This document shows, piece after piece, positions 19,516-28,798 of a stretch of 64,000 nucleotides of DNA. The notes under the pieces are model-generated. The model saw only the letters and a list, made by a program, of their open reading frames with translations, was not told the DNA's origin and did no database searches. The translations under genes were made by a program, and so were the position numbers. Each line of letters starts with the position of its first letter. Positions within the stretch are counted from its first letter, which is position 1. Location: the NCBI GenBank assembly GCA_022842065.1, contig JALHQH010000025.1, positions 31,316-95,315 on the forward strand. The letters run 5' to 3'. The stretch is from Caldilineaceae bacterium. Lineage in GTDB: Bacteria > Chloroflexota > Anaerolineae > Caldilineales > Caldilineaceae.

Positions 19516-20253
19516 ATGTCACGCCAATTTGCAATTGTTTCTACGCTACTGACGGTCGCGCTGTTGTTGAGTGCCTGTTCCAACTTTAATCTGCTGCAAG
19601 GATCGGGTAAGCTTGTGCGCGAAAGTCGCGCGGTCAGTGATTTTAGCGCGGTTGAAATCTGCTGTGGGATGCAATTGATCTTGACCCAAGGCGAACCAGC
19701 CACCGTCGAACTCGAAGGGGATGATAACATTCTGCCCGAAATTGAAACGCTGGTCTCTGGTGATCGGTTAATCGTGCAGTTCCGCCAGCGTATCAGTCTA
19801 TGGACAAGTATGCGCACGCCGATCCAGGTTTACGTGACCATGCCAACCATCAGCGCGGTGGAGGTTTCGGGTGGTGGCGCAATGACGGCGGGGACGATCC
19901 AAAGTGATACCTTCCAACTGACCCTGAGTGGTGGCAGCCATGCCGACGTTGACGAGTTGCAAGTCACCGAATTGCGGGCTGACCTGAGTGGCGGTGCCCA
20001 TGCCACAATTGTGGGCGGCACTGTCACCACGCAGTTGGTGGACGCCAGTGGTGGGAGCCATTATCTGGCCGCGGATTTGCAAAGTGAACAAGCCAATCTG
20101 GATATCAGCGGCGGCAGTGAGGCGCGCATCTGGGCCAGGGAAAGCCTGGTCGTCGATGCCAGCGGCGGCAGCGACGTCGCCTATTATGGCCGCCCCGATG
20201 TTGATCAGGATATCTCCGGTGGCAGTGATCTCGATTCGCTGGGCGAGCGTTAA
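19516..20253 (+). CDS. DUF2807 (GIN-domain) lipoprotein
   Basis: 245 residues. Lipoprotein signal with VALLLSAC; mature protein anchored by the cysteine near residue 21. The remainder is a DUF2807/putative auto-transporter adhesin head GIN domain: a right-handed beta-helix with repeated SGG turns (VEVSGGGAM, LTLSGGSHA, ADLSGGAHA, DASGGSHYL, DISGGSEAR, DASGGSDVA, DISGGSDLD). Function of the domain is unknown; it is widespread on cell surfaces. Strong ribosome site AAGGAGG. Confidence 0.9.
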   Translation: MSRQFAIVSTLLTVALLLSACSNFNLLQGSGKLVRESRAVSDFSAVEICCGMQLILTQGEPATVELEGDDNILPEIETLVSGDRLIVQFRQRISLWTSMRTPIQVYVTMPTISAVEVSGGGAMTAGTIQSDTFQLTLSGGSHADVDELQVTELRADLSGGAHATIVGGTVTTQLVDASGGSHYLAADLQSEQANLDISGGSEARIWARESLVVDASGGSDVAYYGRPDVDQDISGGSDLDSLGER

Positions 20254-20362
20254 GCCGCTTACCCATTAGCGACAGCGAAAAAAGAGAGAAAATTAGACGG
20301 GGTGCGTGCTGTGGCTAAAGGTAAAATCTGGATAAGGCCGCTAGTGGGGGCGCCAATTTGCG

Positions 20363-22363
20363 TTAGGGCGCAGGCAGCACCACCCGAAACCCAATGCTGG
20401 GAAAATGGGCATCGGGGAGGGCGCGCCCGCGTGCGGTGGTCCGCACATTGCCGCGATTGCTGTTAAATGAGCCGCCACGCACAACGCGCATCAAGCCGGT
20501 TGCGGGGCCAGGGGGATTGGCCGCCGGCGCGCTGGCATAGTAGTCGGGGCTGTACCAATCGGCGACCCATTCTTCGACATTGCCGGCCAGATCCAGTACG
20601 CCAAAGGGGCTGGCCCCGGCCACAAAACTGCCAACAGGGGTGGTGCTTGTGCTCAGAAAGTTGAGTTTATCCGCATCGGTGCTTTCCCCGGCCCAGGGAA
20701 AGAGCCGCTCGTCCGTGCCGCGTGCGGCCTTTTCCCACTCGGCTTCGGTGGGTAACCGGCCGGCGACCCAGGTGGCATAGGCGCTGGCCTGTGCCCAATC
20801 GACATCGGTAACGGGGTGAGTGGCCAGTGTGCTTTCGGTCCAGAAGGTATTTGTCGGTGCGGTACAGGCCCCCGCTGCGACACATTGCGCATAAAGCGCG
20901 TTCGTCACTTCGGTTTCCATGATCCAGAAGGCATCCAGCATGACGGTATGCACGGGCAACTCATCGGCGACCATGGCACTACCCATTGTAAAGGGGCCGG
21001 CCGGCACAAAGCGATAGACCGCCCCATCCGGATCGTGGGTGCGCTGCGCCCCGGCCATTGGTGTGGCTGTCGCAGCGGGGGTGGGCGATGGCGGCGCGGT
21101 GGCGGTTGGTGATGAGGACAGGGACGGGGATGGGGATGGGGATAGTATGGGCGTTGCCGTGGGTGGTAGGGTTGGCGTCTGCGTCGGGGTTGGCGGCAGT
21201 GTAGGCGCGGTGGTGGCGGTCGCGTCCAGGCTGACCACAATCTGGGGCATCGGGTCCGTTGCGGTTGCCACCAGCGTACCCACCGCGACCTGTGCAGGTG
21301 TGGATGGTAAAGTGGCGGCGCTCCGCCACCTGGCTAGCCAGGTAGTGGGCATGCTAAGCAGGGCAATGACGAGCAGGGCCAGAATGGCCATTGCGCTAAG
21401 GCTAAGCCAATAGGCGCGCCGGGGCTGGGGTGTGGGCATGTGCGTTAAGGTTAAGTGCGGCGCGATCGGTCTGTTGTTAGCGTCGGCGCGTGGGGCGGCC
21501 GCGCGTGGGGCCACGGGCTCGGGCGGCCGGCGTTGGTGCAACGCCGCGTGCATCTCCTCAATGCGCTGATAGCGATCCGCTGCCTGTAAGGCCATGGCGC
21601 GCAGTATAATGTGCTCCAGCGCTCGGCTCACCTGGGGATTGTGCTGGCGGGGCGGGATCAAAGGGGTGCCGGCCGCCAGGGCTGGGGCCTCTGGCGGGCG
21701 TTCGCCGGTCAGCAGATTATACAGCGTCGCCCCCAGGGCATAAATATCCGCCCGCGCATCGGTGCCACCGCTATATTGCTCCAGCGGTGCATAACCAGGG
21801 GTGAATGCTCTCGCCCCCACTTCAGTCCCTTCGCTGCTTTTCGTCGTCTCGTCTACCTTGGCGACTCCAAAATCGACCAGGACAATGCGGCCATTGGGGG
21901 TGCGTTTAATATTGCCTGGTTTAATATCGCGGTGGATGATCGGGGTCTGTTGCCGCGTCGTCGGGTCGATCCAATTGTGCATATAGGTCAGCGCGCTCAG
22001 CACCTGATCCAGCCATTGCAGCACAACCGCTTCGGGTAACGGCCCCTGGTTGGCGCGCAACAGTGTGCGCAGATCATCGCCTTCCACATAATCCATCACC
22101 AGGTATTGACGACCGGACGGCTCAATAAAATGGTCGGTGACGCGGGGCAAATTGGGGTGGGTGAGGCGCGCGAGCAGGATCGCTTCGGCTTGAAATTGTT
22201 CCTGCGTGGCGGGTGCTGTATCCGTATTCTCTTTAATCGCCACCAGCCGGCCAGGCAGGTTGCGGTCCGCGGCGAGATAGACGGTGCCCATGCCACCCCG
22301 ACCCAGCAGTTCGCGGATCAGGTAGCGTCCCTGCTGTAACTGGTGGCCGGTTTCAAGCGTCAT
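20363..22363 (-). CDS. membrane Ser/Thr protein kinase fused to an FGE/SUMF1-like domain
   Basis: 666 residues. Kinase domain 10-275: glycine loop GRGGMGTVYLA (21-31), K44 in VAIKE, HRDIKPGN with D146, DFGVAKV with D164. One membrane segment about 318-340. A Thr/Pro-rich linker (about 380-440) leads to an extracellular FGE-sulfatase-type domain from about 445 (PAGPFTMGS, FWIMETEVTNALY, GRLPTEAEWEKAARG, NVEEWVADWY, VRGGSFNSNRGNVRTTARGR). The paired active-site cysteines of true formylglycine-generating enzyme are absent after RGGS, so this domain is more likely a ligand-binding sensor. This design is known from Chloroflexota and myxobacterial kinases. Confidence 0.9.
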   Translation of the reverse strand: MTLETGHQLQQGRYLIRELLGRGGMGTVYLAADRNLPGRLVAIKENTDTAPATQEQFQAEAILLARLTHPNLPRVTDHFIEPSGRQYLVMDYVEGDDLRTLLRANQGPLPEAVVLQWLDQVLSALTYMHNWIDPTTRQQTPIIHRDIKPGNIKRTPNGRIVLVDFGVAKVDETTKSSEGTEVGARAFTPGYAPLEQYSGGTDARADIYALGATLYNLLTGERPPEAPALAAGTPLIPPRQHNPQVSRALEHIILRAMALQAADRYQRIEEMHAALHQRRPPEPVAPRAAAPRADANNRPIAPHLTLTHMPTPQPRRAYWLSLSAMAILALLVIALLSMPTTWLARWRSAATLPSTPAQVAVGTLVATATDPMPQIVVSLDATATTAPTLPPTPTQTPTLPPTATPILSPSPSPSLSSSPTATAPPSPTPAATATPMAGAQRTHDPDGAVYRFVPAGPFTMGSAMVADELPVHTVMLDAFWIMETEVTNALYAQCVAAGACTAPTNTFWTESTLATHPVTDVDWAQASAYATWVAGRLPTEAEWEKAARGTDERLFPWAGESTDADKLNFLSTSTTPVGSFVAGASPFGVLDLAGNVEEWVADWYSPDYYASAPAANPPGPATGLMRVVRGGSFNSNRGNVRTTARGRALPDAHFPSIGFRVVLPAP

Positions 22364-22499
22364 AATGACTTCGCTAACGGTGGTGCAAATTCAGATCCAA
22401 AGCTGCACACGGATTTGAGCCTGCTGAAATAGAACTTGTAATTGCAGGAAATAAACGCTCTTAATAGGGAATTTATTGTATGCGCCAAAGGCCGATCCG

Positions 22500-22967
22500 T
22501 CAAGCTTTTTCGATCTGGCTGGCACATTGTGCGAGCTGGGTGAGGGGAACCAGGATGCCAAGGGTGTTGTAGCCCTGATTCGGAATCGGTGGCGCGGCTT
22601 TGCAACTGGTCAACCAGGTGGGGAGCTGGGCACGCAGCGCGGCAAAGGCAATCAGGTAGATCTGCAAACGGGTGGGCACAAAGTAGACCAACCACTCAGC
22701 ATGCGCGGTGTAGGCCCAGCCCGGGATCTGCTGCGTATCAACCGAGACGGTCTCAATAAAGGCGTTACCTGTGCGGCCCGCTGTCCAGTCGGTTTTGTAC
22801 TCCACCGTATAGGTTACACCGGTTTGGCGGTGGGTAAAGAGGCGATCAATCCCCACCTGTTGCTGGGCGCGGGTCGCCGGTTGAATTAGACAGCGCTTGG
22901 CAAAATGGCGATCCAGGCGCGCCTCGGCCCCTTCGCCCTGCGCTAATTGTTCACCCATTTGGTACAT
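22500..22967 (-). CDS. PD-(D/E)XK-like nuclease-fold protein
   Basis: 155 residues. The central pattern GIDRLFTHRQTG...YTVEYKTDW gives D41 and E56-Y-K58, the spacing of a PD-(D/E)XK nuclease core, followed by GRTGNAFIETVS, which recurs in phage and bacterial proteins of this fold. Hydrophobic strands follow (EWLVYFVPTRLQIYLI). Such proteins include Holliday resolvases, restriction-like and repair nucleases; no methyltransferase or phage gene is adjacent, so the role is unknown. ATG at 22967 follows GGGGGAA. Confidence 0.65.
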   Translation of the reverse strand: MYQMGEQLAQGEGAEARLDRHFAKRCLIQPATRAQQQVGIDRLFTHRQTGVTYTVEYKTDWTAGRTGNAFIETVSVDTQQIPGWAYTAHAEWLVYFVPTRLQIYLIAFAALRAQLPTWLTSCKAAPPIPNQGYNTLGILVPLTQLAQCASQIEKA

Positions 22968-23002
22968 AGGGTTTCCCCCGCTTTATTTTGTGCACCTGTG
23001 GT

Positions 23003-23103
23003 AGGATGACCGGATGACAAGGTGACAAGAGTGAAAACGCTTGCCTATCCGGCGGGGTCAAGCGGACACGGCCATCTTGTCACCTTGTCATCTTGTCATC
23101 CTT
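23003..23103. repeat. GGTGACAAGG word array with a non-word core
   Basis: AGGATGACCGGATGACAAGG and GTGACAAG on the left, CATCTTGTCACCTTGTCATC and TTGTCATCCTT on the right. The core GAAAACGCTTGCC...GACACGGCC is also found, degenerate, at 28554-28588 next to another array of the same family. Confidence 0.75.
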
Positions 23104-23107
23104 CCGC

Positions 23108-24586
23108 TCACCCCGCGAGCGCATCCGCCGGTCCCCACGGGGCCAAGCCGACCGTGCCATACGGGTTGAAGATGATGTCGTTTTCCTGGGCGGCAAATTG
23201 CCACATCTTGCGCACTAACTGCTGTTTGGCCGCTTGGTAGGCGGGATCATCGGCCACGTTGATCAGCTCATCGGGGTCGGTGCGCAGGTCGTAGAATTCG
23301 TCAAAGTCAAAGCCGTTGTAGACATATTTGTACGCTTTGGTCGTTACGCTGCGCTGTGAGTAGTACAACTCGACGCCGTTGAGTTGCGTATGAATTGCAT
23401 CGCGCCAGGTGGTGGGCGGCTGATCGTGCAGAAACGGGACCAAACTCGCGCCGGTCATGGTTTGCGTGCTGGTAGTGCCGGCCAGTTCGAGAAAGGTCGG
23501 GGCGAAGTCGGCCAGCGAGACAAAGGCGGCTTCGGTGCGACCGGGGTTGGCAATGCCGTTGGGCCAGCGCATGATACAGGGCACCTGATAGGCCTGGCGA
23601 AAAGCGGGGATGCCCTTGAGATAGAGGCCGTGATCACCGCAGTAGTCGCCATGATCGGAGAGGAAGATGACCAGGGTATTGTCGGTCTGGCCGGTGGCGT
23701 CAAGCGCGTCGAGCACCTCGCCCAGCAATTGATCTTCCATGGTACAATAGGCGTAATAGTGGGCAATCGACTCACGCACTTCGGCCGCACTGAGCTGATC
23801 CCACAGTTGGCGGCGCTGGCGTTGATAGATGCGCGGCTTGTCGGCCAATGTATCATGATAAGTGGGCGGCAACGCGATTTGCGCTGGATCGTACATATCA
23901 ACAAACTTTTGTGGCACATTGTAGGGATCATGGGGACCAATCGGGCCGACGAAGAGACACCACGGCTCGTCACGCTGGGCAACTTCGTGCAAGGTATCAA
24001 CCGCCGCGCTGATCACCTGGTAATCATGGTCATTTTCGTAACCTTTGGGGCCACTGTCGGGTAGCGTCTTGTAGACGACAAAATCGCCCCAGCCGGGCCG
24101 CTGAATGTGGCCGCGGGGGCGTTCGGCCTGCGTGGTCGAATCAATCCCGCGTGGCCCTTCCCGCCATTGGTCAATCGTCACGCCGTGGTGCGTATTGCCG
24201 GCCCCGGTGACTGCGCGTGCTTGCCAGCCGCGTTCATGGGGCTCTTCCTCGGCACTGATATGCCACTTGCCACAGAGAGTTAGATCATAGCCGGCTGTGC
24301 GCAGTACTTCGCTAAAGGTGATGACGCCGGGATTCAACCCGGTGTGCAGCGCGGCGGTATTGCGCACATTGTTATAAACCCCGTGGCGGCTGGGGTAGAG
24401 ACCGGTCATAAAGGTCGCGCGTGAGGGACAGCAGTGGGCGGTGGGGCAGTAAGTTTGGGTAAAGCGAATGCCGTCACGCGCCAGGCGGTCGGCATTGGGG
24501 GTCCGGCACGGATGATCGGGGTTTACCACATCGGCGCGCTCTTGGTCAGTCATAAAGATCAGAATGTTGGGACGGTTGGGCGGCAT
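23108..24586 (-). CDS. Cys-type sulfatase / alkaline-phosphatase-superfamily hydrolase
   Basis: 492 residues from the ATG at 24586 (GGGGAAAA upstream); the frame extends to 24736 without a better start. N-terminal NILIFMTDQERADV supplies metal ligands; the sulfatase signature C-x-P-S-R is C52-C53-P54-S55-R56 followed by ATFMTGLYPS; LCGKWHIS, GPHDPYNVPQKF and LSDHGDYCGDHGLYLKG are further active-site motifs. Hydrolyses a sulfate (possibly phosphonate) ester, perhaps from sulfated polysaccharide. No signal peptide is visible, suggesting a cytoplasmic exo-acting enzyme. C52 needs conversion to formylglycine, and no genuine FGE gene is in the window. Confidence 0.9.
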   Translation of the reverse strand: MPPNRPNILIFMTDQERADVVNPDHPCRTPNADRLARDGIRFTQTYCPTAHCCPSRATFMTGLYPSRHGVYNNVRNTAALHTGLNPGVITFSEVLRTAGYDLTLCGKWHISAEEEPHERGWQARAVTGAGNTHHGVTIDQWREGPRGIDSTTQAERPRGHIQRPGWGDFVVYKTLPDSGPKGYENDHDYQVISAAVDTLHEVAQRDEPWCLFVGPIGPHDPYNVPQKFVDMYDPAQIALPPTYHDTLADKPRIYQRQRRQLWDQLSAAEVRESIAHYYAYCTMEDQLLGEVLDALDATGQTDNTLVIFLSDHGDYCGDHGLYLKGIPAFRQAYQVPCIMRWPNGIANPGRTEAAFVSLADFAPTFLELAGTTSTQTMTGASLVPFLHDQPPTTWRDAIHTQLNGVELYYSQRSVTTKAYKYVYNGFDFDEFYDLRTDPDELINVADDPAYQAAKQQLVRKMWQFAAQENDIIFNPYGTVGLAPWGPADALAG

Positions 24587-24704
24587 GCTGATTTTCCCCT
24601 TCGGCTTGTCAAGTCGTGGATTTTGGGCTACAATCGGGCAGGTTGAGTATACCGAATCGAACCGGATCTGTAAACCGTCATTTTGCCGAAGGAACCAACC
24701 GCTG

Positions 24705-25412
24705 ATGCTGTCGCCGCCGCAACCCAAGCGCCCCACCCATATCCCTGACTATGCGGATGTCTGCCTGGCCGCGTTGGTTGCACATAGGCTGGGCGACAAA
24801 CTTTCGCTGGGCGGAGCCTTTGCCCTGCTGCACTATCTGGATTATCGCGCGACGTATGATGTGGATGCGTGGTGGCAGTTGGAAGTAACGACGCAAGAGC
24901 GACAGCAGGTGGTAAAAGTACTTGAACAAACATTACAGCAATACGGTGCGGTAAAAATCCGAACGTTTGGTGACGTAACGAGTGTTGAACTGGCAACCGA
25001 TGCGCACAAAAAGGCATTTAGCTTTCAAATTGCCCAGCGCTCTGCCCAACTGTTGCCATCAACAACAGCCCACTGGGTAAATGTCCCGCTGGATAGCCTT
25101 GTCGACTTAATTGCAAATAAAATGACTGCCCTGGTACAGCGCGGCGCACCACGCGACTTTCGCGATATTCATGCTGTTTGTCAATTTCAACTAGCGACGC
25201 TAAAAGAATGCTGGCAGCTATGGCAACAGCGCCAACAGTTGACAGCTGATGATGCTGATATTGTGCGGGCAAAGTTAGCGGTTGCCGGTCATCTCGAGCG
25301 CATTGAGCAGTATCGACCGCTAGTAAAGATTAGCGATGCGGCACAGCGCGCAGAAGCGCTTACCGTGCGCCAGTGGTATAAGCAGGAGTTCTTACATGCA
25401 AGCTTGGATTGA
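24705..25412 (+). CDS. nucleotidyltransferase, AbiEii/DUF1814-like
   Basis: 235 residues from ATG 24705 (GAAGGAA upstream). The pattern KLSLGGAFALLHYLDYRATYDVDAWW fits the nucleotidyltransferase core (GG followed ~20 residues later by a DVD acidic pair); VPLDSLVDLIANKMTALVQRGAPRDFRDIHAV matches the conserved C-terminal KxxAL..R..PRDxxDI block of AbiEii/AbiGii-type proteins. AbiEii-like proteins are toxins of abortive-infection systems that modify tRNA or proteins; others have unknown roles. The next gene overlaps it by 17 bases. No classical AbiEi antitoxin (winged-helix) is present upstream. Confidence 0.78.
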   Translation: MLSPPQPKRPTHIPDYADVCLAALVAHRLGDKLSLGGAFALLHYLDYRATYDVDAWWQLEVTTQERQQVVKVLEQTLQQYGAVKIRTFGDVTSVELATDAHKKAFSFQIAQRSAQLLPSTTAHWVNVPLDSLVDLIANKMTALVQRGAPRDFRDIHAVCQFQLATLKECWQLWQQRQQLTADDADIVRAKLAVAGHLERIEQYRPLVKISDAAQRAEALTVRQWYKQEFLHASLD

Positions 25413-25701
25413 TGGAACATTGTATCCCGATGTTGACCCACCTGCGGAAATTGTAGAGATTGCCGATCAAGTCGATTTTATTGCACGTCTCTGCGCTGCG
25501 TGGGATTTTGGGGTTGTGCCCTATGTCGAGGCGATTGAAGAAATTCGTCAAACTGATTGGCGGCTGGCGGTGGATGGTTGTCGCCTGCTCACTTCCCATA
25601 CTTATCATCTTTTGCGCCGTTGGCACAACCTCCCCGAATTACCCTACCTGGGCCAAAAGCTCGCCTATATTCGCGATGACCCCAATCTGCAATATATTTG
25701 A
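25396..25701 (+). CDS. unknown protein coupled to the AbiEii-like gene
   Basis: 101 residues, ATG 25396 preceded by CAGGAG inside the upstream gene, 17-base overlap. Acidic N-terminus (DPPAEIVEIADQVDFIARLCAAWDFG), then a helical region (CRLLTSHTYHLLRRWHNLPELPYLGQKLAYI). No family recognised. The tight coupling suggests it works with the nucleotidyltransferase, perhaps as an antitoxin or partner; this is inference from position only. Confidence 0.7.
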   Translation: MQAWIDGTLYPDVDPPAEIVEIADQVDFIARLCAAWDFGVVPYVEAIEEIRQTDWRLAVDGCRLLTSHTYHLLRRWHNLPELPYLGQKLAYIRDDPNLQYI

Positions 25702-25753
25702 GCGCAGACCCATGCCTCCTCGGCAACGCCAGAGATAGGCGACAGAAATTTTA

Positions 25754-25818
25754 GGCCGCGGATAAACGCGGAAATACGCGGGTAAAAAATCCGCGTATTT
25801 CCGCGTTTATCCGCGGCC
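25754..25818. repeat. perfect 28-bp hairpin of GCGGATAAACGCGG words
   Basis: Arms 25754-25781 and 25791-25818 are a perfect 28-bp inverted repeat (GGCCGCGGATAAACGCGG then AAATACGCGG), 9-base loop, followed by GATTTTTA. It occupies the gap between two convergent genes. Confidence 0.85.
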
Positions 25819-25828
25819 GATTTTTATA

Positions 25829-26437
25829 TCAACTGGCAGTAAACTGTATCCCCAGGATCAAACCCCACGGTGCTTCACGCACACGCTGAAAGCCGATGTG
25901 CTCATAGAAGCCGATAGCGCGGGTATTGCGACCACCAACCCCCAAATGAACGCCTGGCACCCTCTGTGCCCGCATCTGGTCGAGTAAGGTTTCGATCATG
26001 CGCCGGCCCCAGCCTTGCCCTTGCCCGACCGGCAGAATGTCGATGTGCAGATGGGCGGGGTAAAGGGCAAATTCATTTGCGCGCTCATGGCCACGATGGA
26101 TCGCCCTGATCATCTGCGCGTCGCGCGAGGGATCATCGGCTGGGGGCAGCGGGTAACGCGCCCGCAGCGGGGGAAACCATTCGCCTTCGCAGCGCTCGCC
26201 AAAGGTTGCTGTATCACTGGCCCCCAGGACGTAACCACATGGGTGACCGTCACAGGTAAGGACAAAGCTCAAGCCCGGCTCTAACACGGCATAGGGGGCC
26301 GCAAAGTAATGGCCGATCAGATCGGGATCCTGGTACAGATGCGCGCCATCTTGCCCAGCGTCACCTGTGCCCAGGCAAATGCGGTAGAGCGCGGTTAGAT
26401 CAGCTGGATGATAAGGTCGAATTGCAAAGGTTGCCAT
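25829..26437 (-). CDS. GNAT-family acetyltransferase
   Basis: 202 residues, single GNAT fold. N-terminal [16 protein letters not shown]; acetyl-CoA loop in [20 protein letters not shown]-terminal [21 protein letters not shown]. The longer middle insert (about residues 70-120, with [16 protein letters not shown]) resembles GNAT domains found with glycoside hydrolases in other bacteria. Transfers an acyl group from CoA to an unknown amine or amino sugar. Confidence 0.85.
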   Translation of the reverse strand: MATFAIRPYHPADLTALYRICLGTGDAGQDGAHLYQDPDLIGHYFAAPYAVLEPGLSFVLTCDGHPCGYVLGASDTATFGERCEGEWFPPLRARYPLPPADDPSRDAQMIRAIHRGHERANEFALYPAHLHIDILPVGQGQGWGRRMIETLLDQMRAQRVPGVHLGVGGRNTRAIGFYEHIGFQRVREAPWGLILGIQFTAS

Positions 26438-26508
26438 GGGATTCCTAACCTATTCTGGCCTAGCTTTGGACTAAGGGTGAAGCCGCTCGGCCGGCTTGCA
26501 ATAACGTT

Positions 26509-28425
26509 TTAGCCTTGGGCCTTGACTGTCATCCCGCGTTCTTGTGGGGTCAACACTTCCAGCACCTGGCAGGCCAATTCATAGCGGCCAAAGCTGGGCA
26601 TCAGGTAGACGCCTTGGACGTGGGGTAATTCTTTGAGTTCGAGCAACAACTCCTGCGCCATCTTGACCCCTTCTTGGCGGCCATTGGCCCCAGCCTTGCG
26701 CATGCGTTCCAGCGCCTCTTCGCTGAGGGTAATGCCGGGCACTTCGTTGTGGAGGAAGCTGGCATGCCGATGGCTCTGCAGGGGCAGTACGCCAATCAGT
26801 ACCGGCACCGGAAAGTCACCATAACGCTCTTCGTAGAGGGAAAGGAAGGCACGCCAGAGTTGCGCCGAATAGATCGGTTGAGTCATGGTAAAGTGGGCAC
26901 CGCCGGTCACTTTTTGGTGAAAGCGATCAACCTCTTCACCCAAATTGGGCCGCGTTGGATCACTGGCGACCGCGATGGTAAAGTTGCCCCGCTGCCCCAT
27001 CTCGCGCCCCGACGCATCAAAACCCTGGTTGAACTTGTCGATCACGCGCACCAGGCCAATGCTATCCACATCATAGACCGGTGTACTTTCCTGCGTGTCA
27101 CCCAAGCTGGGCGGATCACCAGTCAGGGCCAGAATATTACGCACGCCCAAGGCATGGGCACCGATCAAATCGGCTTGCAACCCCATGAGCGAGCGGTCGC
27201 GCGTGGTAAAGTGCAGAATTGTCTCGATCTCCGCCTGCTGCTGGATCTGGATACAAAGGGCAAGGGCACCCATGCGCACGCGCGCCATAGGGCTGTCGGC
27301 CACGTTGACCGCATCCGCGCCCATCGCCTTAGCATGGAGCGCCCCTTCAATCTGCTTCTGCGCGACAAAGGCACGTGGTGGATCGACTTCGACGCTGATC
27401 ACAAATTTGCCGTCACGGATCTTTTGCAGTAGACCGGTGGGGCGATCTTCATCTTCCAGCGCATAACCAACGGCGAGATCAGAGAGCTCGTCACCGACGA
27501 CAATCCGATCCGGGAGTGGGGTCGCATCCTTATTTTTGGCGTTGAGATAACTATCCAGCCGTTCACGCATGGCGCGAATATGGATTGGCGTTGTCCCGCA
27601 ACAGCCACCTAACAAGCGCCCATTCTGCTCCAAGAAAAGGGGAACATGATGGGCAAAATATTCAGGGCTGGCGGGGTAGTAAAAACGTCCTTCCACCCGT
27701 TCGGGAAAGCCGGCATTGGGCATGATGCTAAAGTGGGCTTCCGGCGCAGCCTTGTGCATGGCACTGAGGGCATTCAACATTTGGACTGGCCCAACCCCAC
27801 AGTTGACCCCGACCAGATCTACCCCAGCCGCGATCAGCCGTTCGGTGACAAGTTGGGGCGATAGGCCGGCACCGGTCAAGCCATCTTGCGCATAGGACAT
27901 CGACGCCACAATCGGCAAGTCACAGAGATCACGCGCAGCGCGCACCGCGATCTTCAACTCTTCCAGGTCGCTAAAGGTCTCAAAGAGCAGCAAGTCGGCC
28001 CCCGCTTCCCAGAGCACCGAAATCTGCTCACGGAAGACTTCGTAGGCTTCTTCGGGGGTAATCTGCCCGAGTGGTTGTAGCCGCTTCCCCAGTGGCCCAA
28101 TATCACCGGCAATAAAGATGGCGCGACCGGCCACCTCGCGCACATCGCGGACAAGACGCACCGCCTTAAAATTGAACTCGCGCACATGGTCACCCAGCCC
28201 GTATTCGGCCAGCCGGGTGCGATTGGCTCCAAAAGTGTGGCTCTTGATCACATCCGCGCCCGCCGAGGCATAGGCCTGATGGATCGTGGTAACCCAACCA
28301 GGGCGACTGACCACCAGTTGCTCCAGACATTGTTCACTGCTGGCGCCTTTGGCATAGAGCATCGTGCCCATGCCGCCATCACAGAGCAATGGCCCTTCTT
28401 GCAGTTTTTGTAAAAATGGATTCAT
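26509..28425 (-). CDS. yitJ: bifunctional homocysteine S-methyltransferase / methylenetetrahydrofolate reductase
   Basis: 638 residues from ATG 28425. N-terminal half (1-295) is a homocysteine methyltransferase: [35 protein letters not shown], and zinc cysteines in VGVNCGVGP and [13 protein letters not shown]. The C-terminal half (from about 325) is a MetF-type flavin reductase: [49 protein letters not shown]. Together they make methyltetrahydrofolate and regenerate methionine. The same fusion is YitJ in Bacillus. Transcribed alone. Confidence 0.93.
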   Translation of the reverse strand: MNPFLQKLQEGPLLCDGGMGTMLYAKGASSEQCLEQLVVSRPGWVTTIHQAYASAGADVIKSHTFGANRTRLAEYGLGDHVREFNFKAVRLVRDVREVAGRAIFIAGDIGPLGKRLQPLGQITPEEAYEVFREQISVLWEAGADLLLFETFSDLEELKIAVRAARDLCDLPIVASMSYAQDGLTGAGLSPQLVTERLIAAGVDLVGVNCGVGPVQMLNALSAMHKAAPEAHFSIMPNAGFPERVEGRFYYPASPEYFAHHVPLFLEQNGRLLGGCCGTTPIHIRAMRERLDSYLNAKNKDATPLPDRIVVGDELSDLAVGYALEDEDRPTGLLQKIRDGKFVISVEVDPPRAFVAQKQIEGALHAKAMGADAVNVADSPMARVRMGALALCIQIQQQAEIETILHFTTRDRSLMGLQADLIGAHALGVRNILALTGDPPSLGDTQESTPVYDVDSIGLVRVIDKFNQGFDASGREMGQRGNFTIAVASDPTRPNLGEEVDRFHQKVTGGAHFTMTQPIYSAQLWRAFLSLYEERYGDFPVPVLIGVLPLQSHRHASFLHNEVPGITLSEEALERMRKAGANGRQEGVKMAQELLLELKELPHVQGVYLMPSFGRYELACQVLEVLTPQERGMTVKAQG

Positions 28426-28470
28426 CGTTTGTCCTAAAGTCAACGTTTACACCGATTTGTTTGAGCAAGG

Positions 28471-28798
28471 GATGACAGGGTGACAGGGTGAGGGGGTGAC
28501 AGGGTGAGGGGGTGACAGGGTGAGGGGGTGACAAGGTGACAGGGGTGACAACTTGAAAACGCTTGGCCAGTATCCACTAGACACAGCCACTGCACTATCT
28601 TACGAAATGGGGTTAAAACCCCTTGCTAACAGCGAGAAGCCGCCTCAGCGGCTGAGAAAACGATCCTAGCCGCTGAGGCGGCTTCTCGTTGTCAGGCCGG
28701 GATTTGAATCCCGTTGTAAGATAGTGCAACAGTATCACCCCTTCACCTTGTCACCCCTTCACCTTGTCACCCCTTCACCTTGTCACCCCTTCACCCCT
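28471..28798. repeat. GGTGACAGGGTGAG word array enclosing a palindromic element
   Basis: Left block 28471-28550 is a tandem of GACAGGGTGAGGGGGT words; right block 28735-28798 is the reverse-complement words CCTTCACCTTGTCACC. Together they form a nested inverted repeat around the element at 28592-28727. The right block runs into the DinB gene and supplies its last codons and stop. Confidence 0.85.
28592..28727. mobile_element. MITE-like palindromic element (~136 bp)
   Basis: Terminal inverted repeats GCACTATCTTAC (28592-28603) / GTAAGATAGTGC (28716-28727), then GGGGTTAAAACCCC-type sequence, then a 26-bp stem (28628-28653 / 28668-28693) with the GAGAAGCCGCCTCAGCGGCT core also found at 13037-13095. 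No coding capacity. No target duplication is evident. Confidence 0.6.

Noticed and set aside
20363..21050. FGE/SUMF1 domain read as a formylglycine-generating enzyme
   Set aside because: The active-site cysteines after RGGS are absent, so it is better seen as a sensor domain of the kinase.
28698..28712. GGGATTTGAATCCC resembling a tRNA T-arm
   Set aside because: It is part of the palindromic end of the 28592-28727 element; no acceptor, D or anticodon arms surround it.
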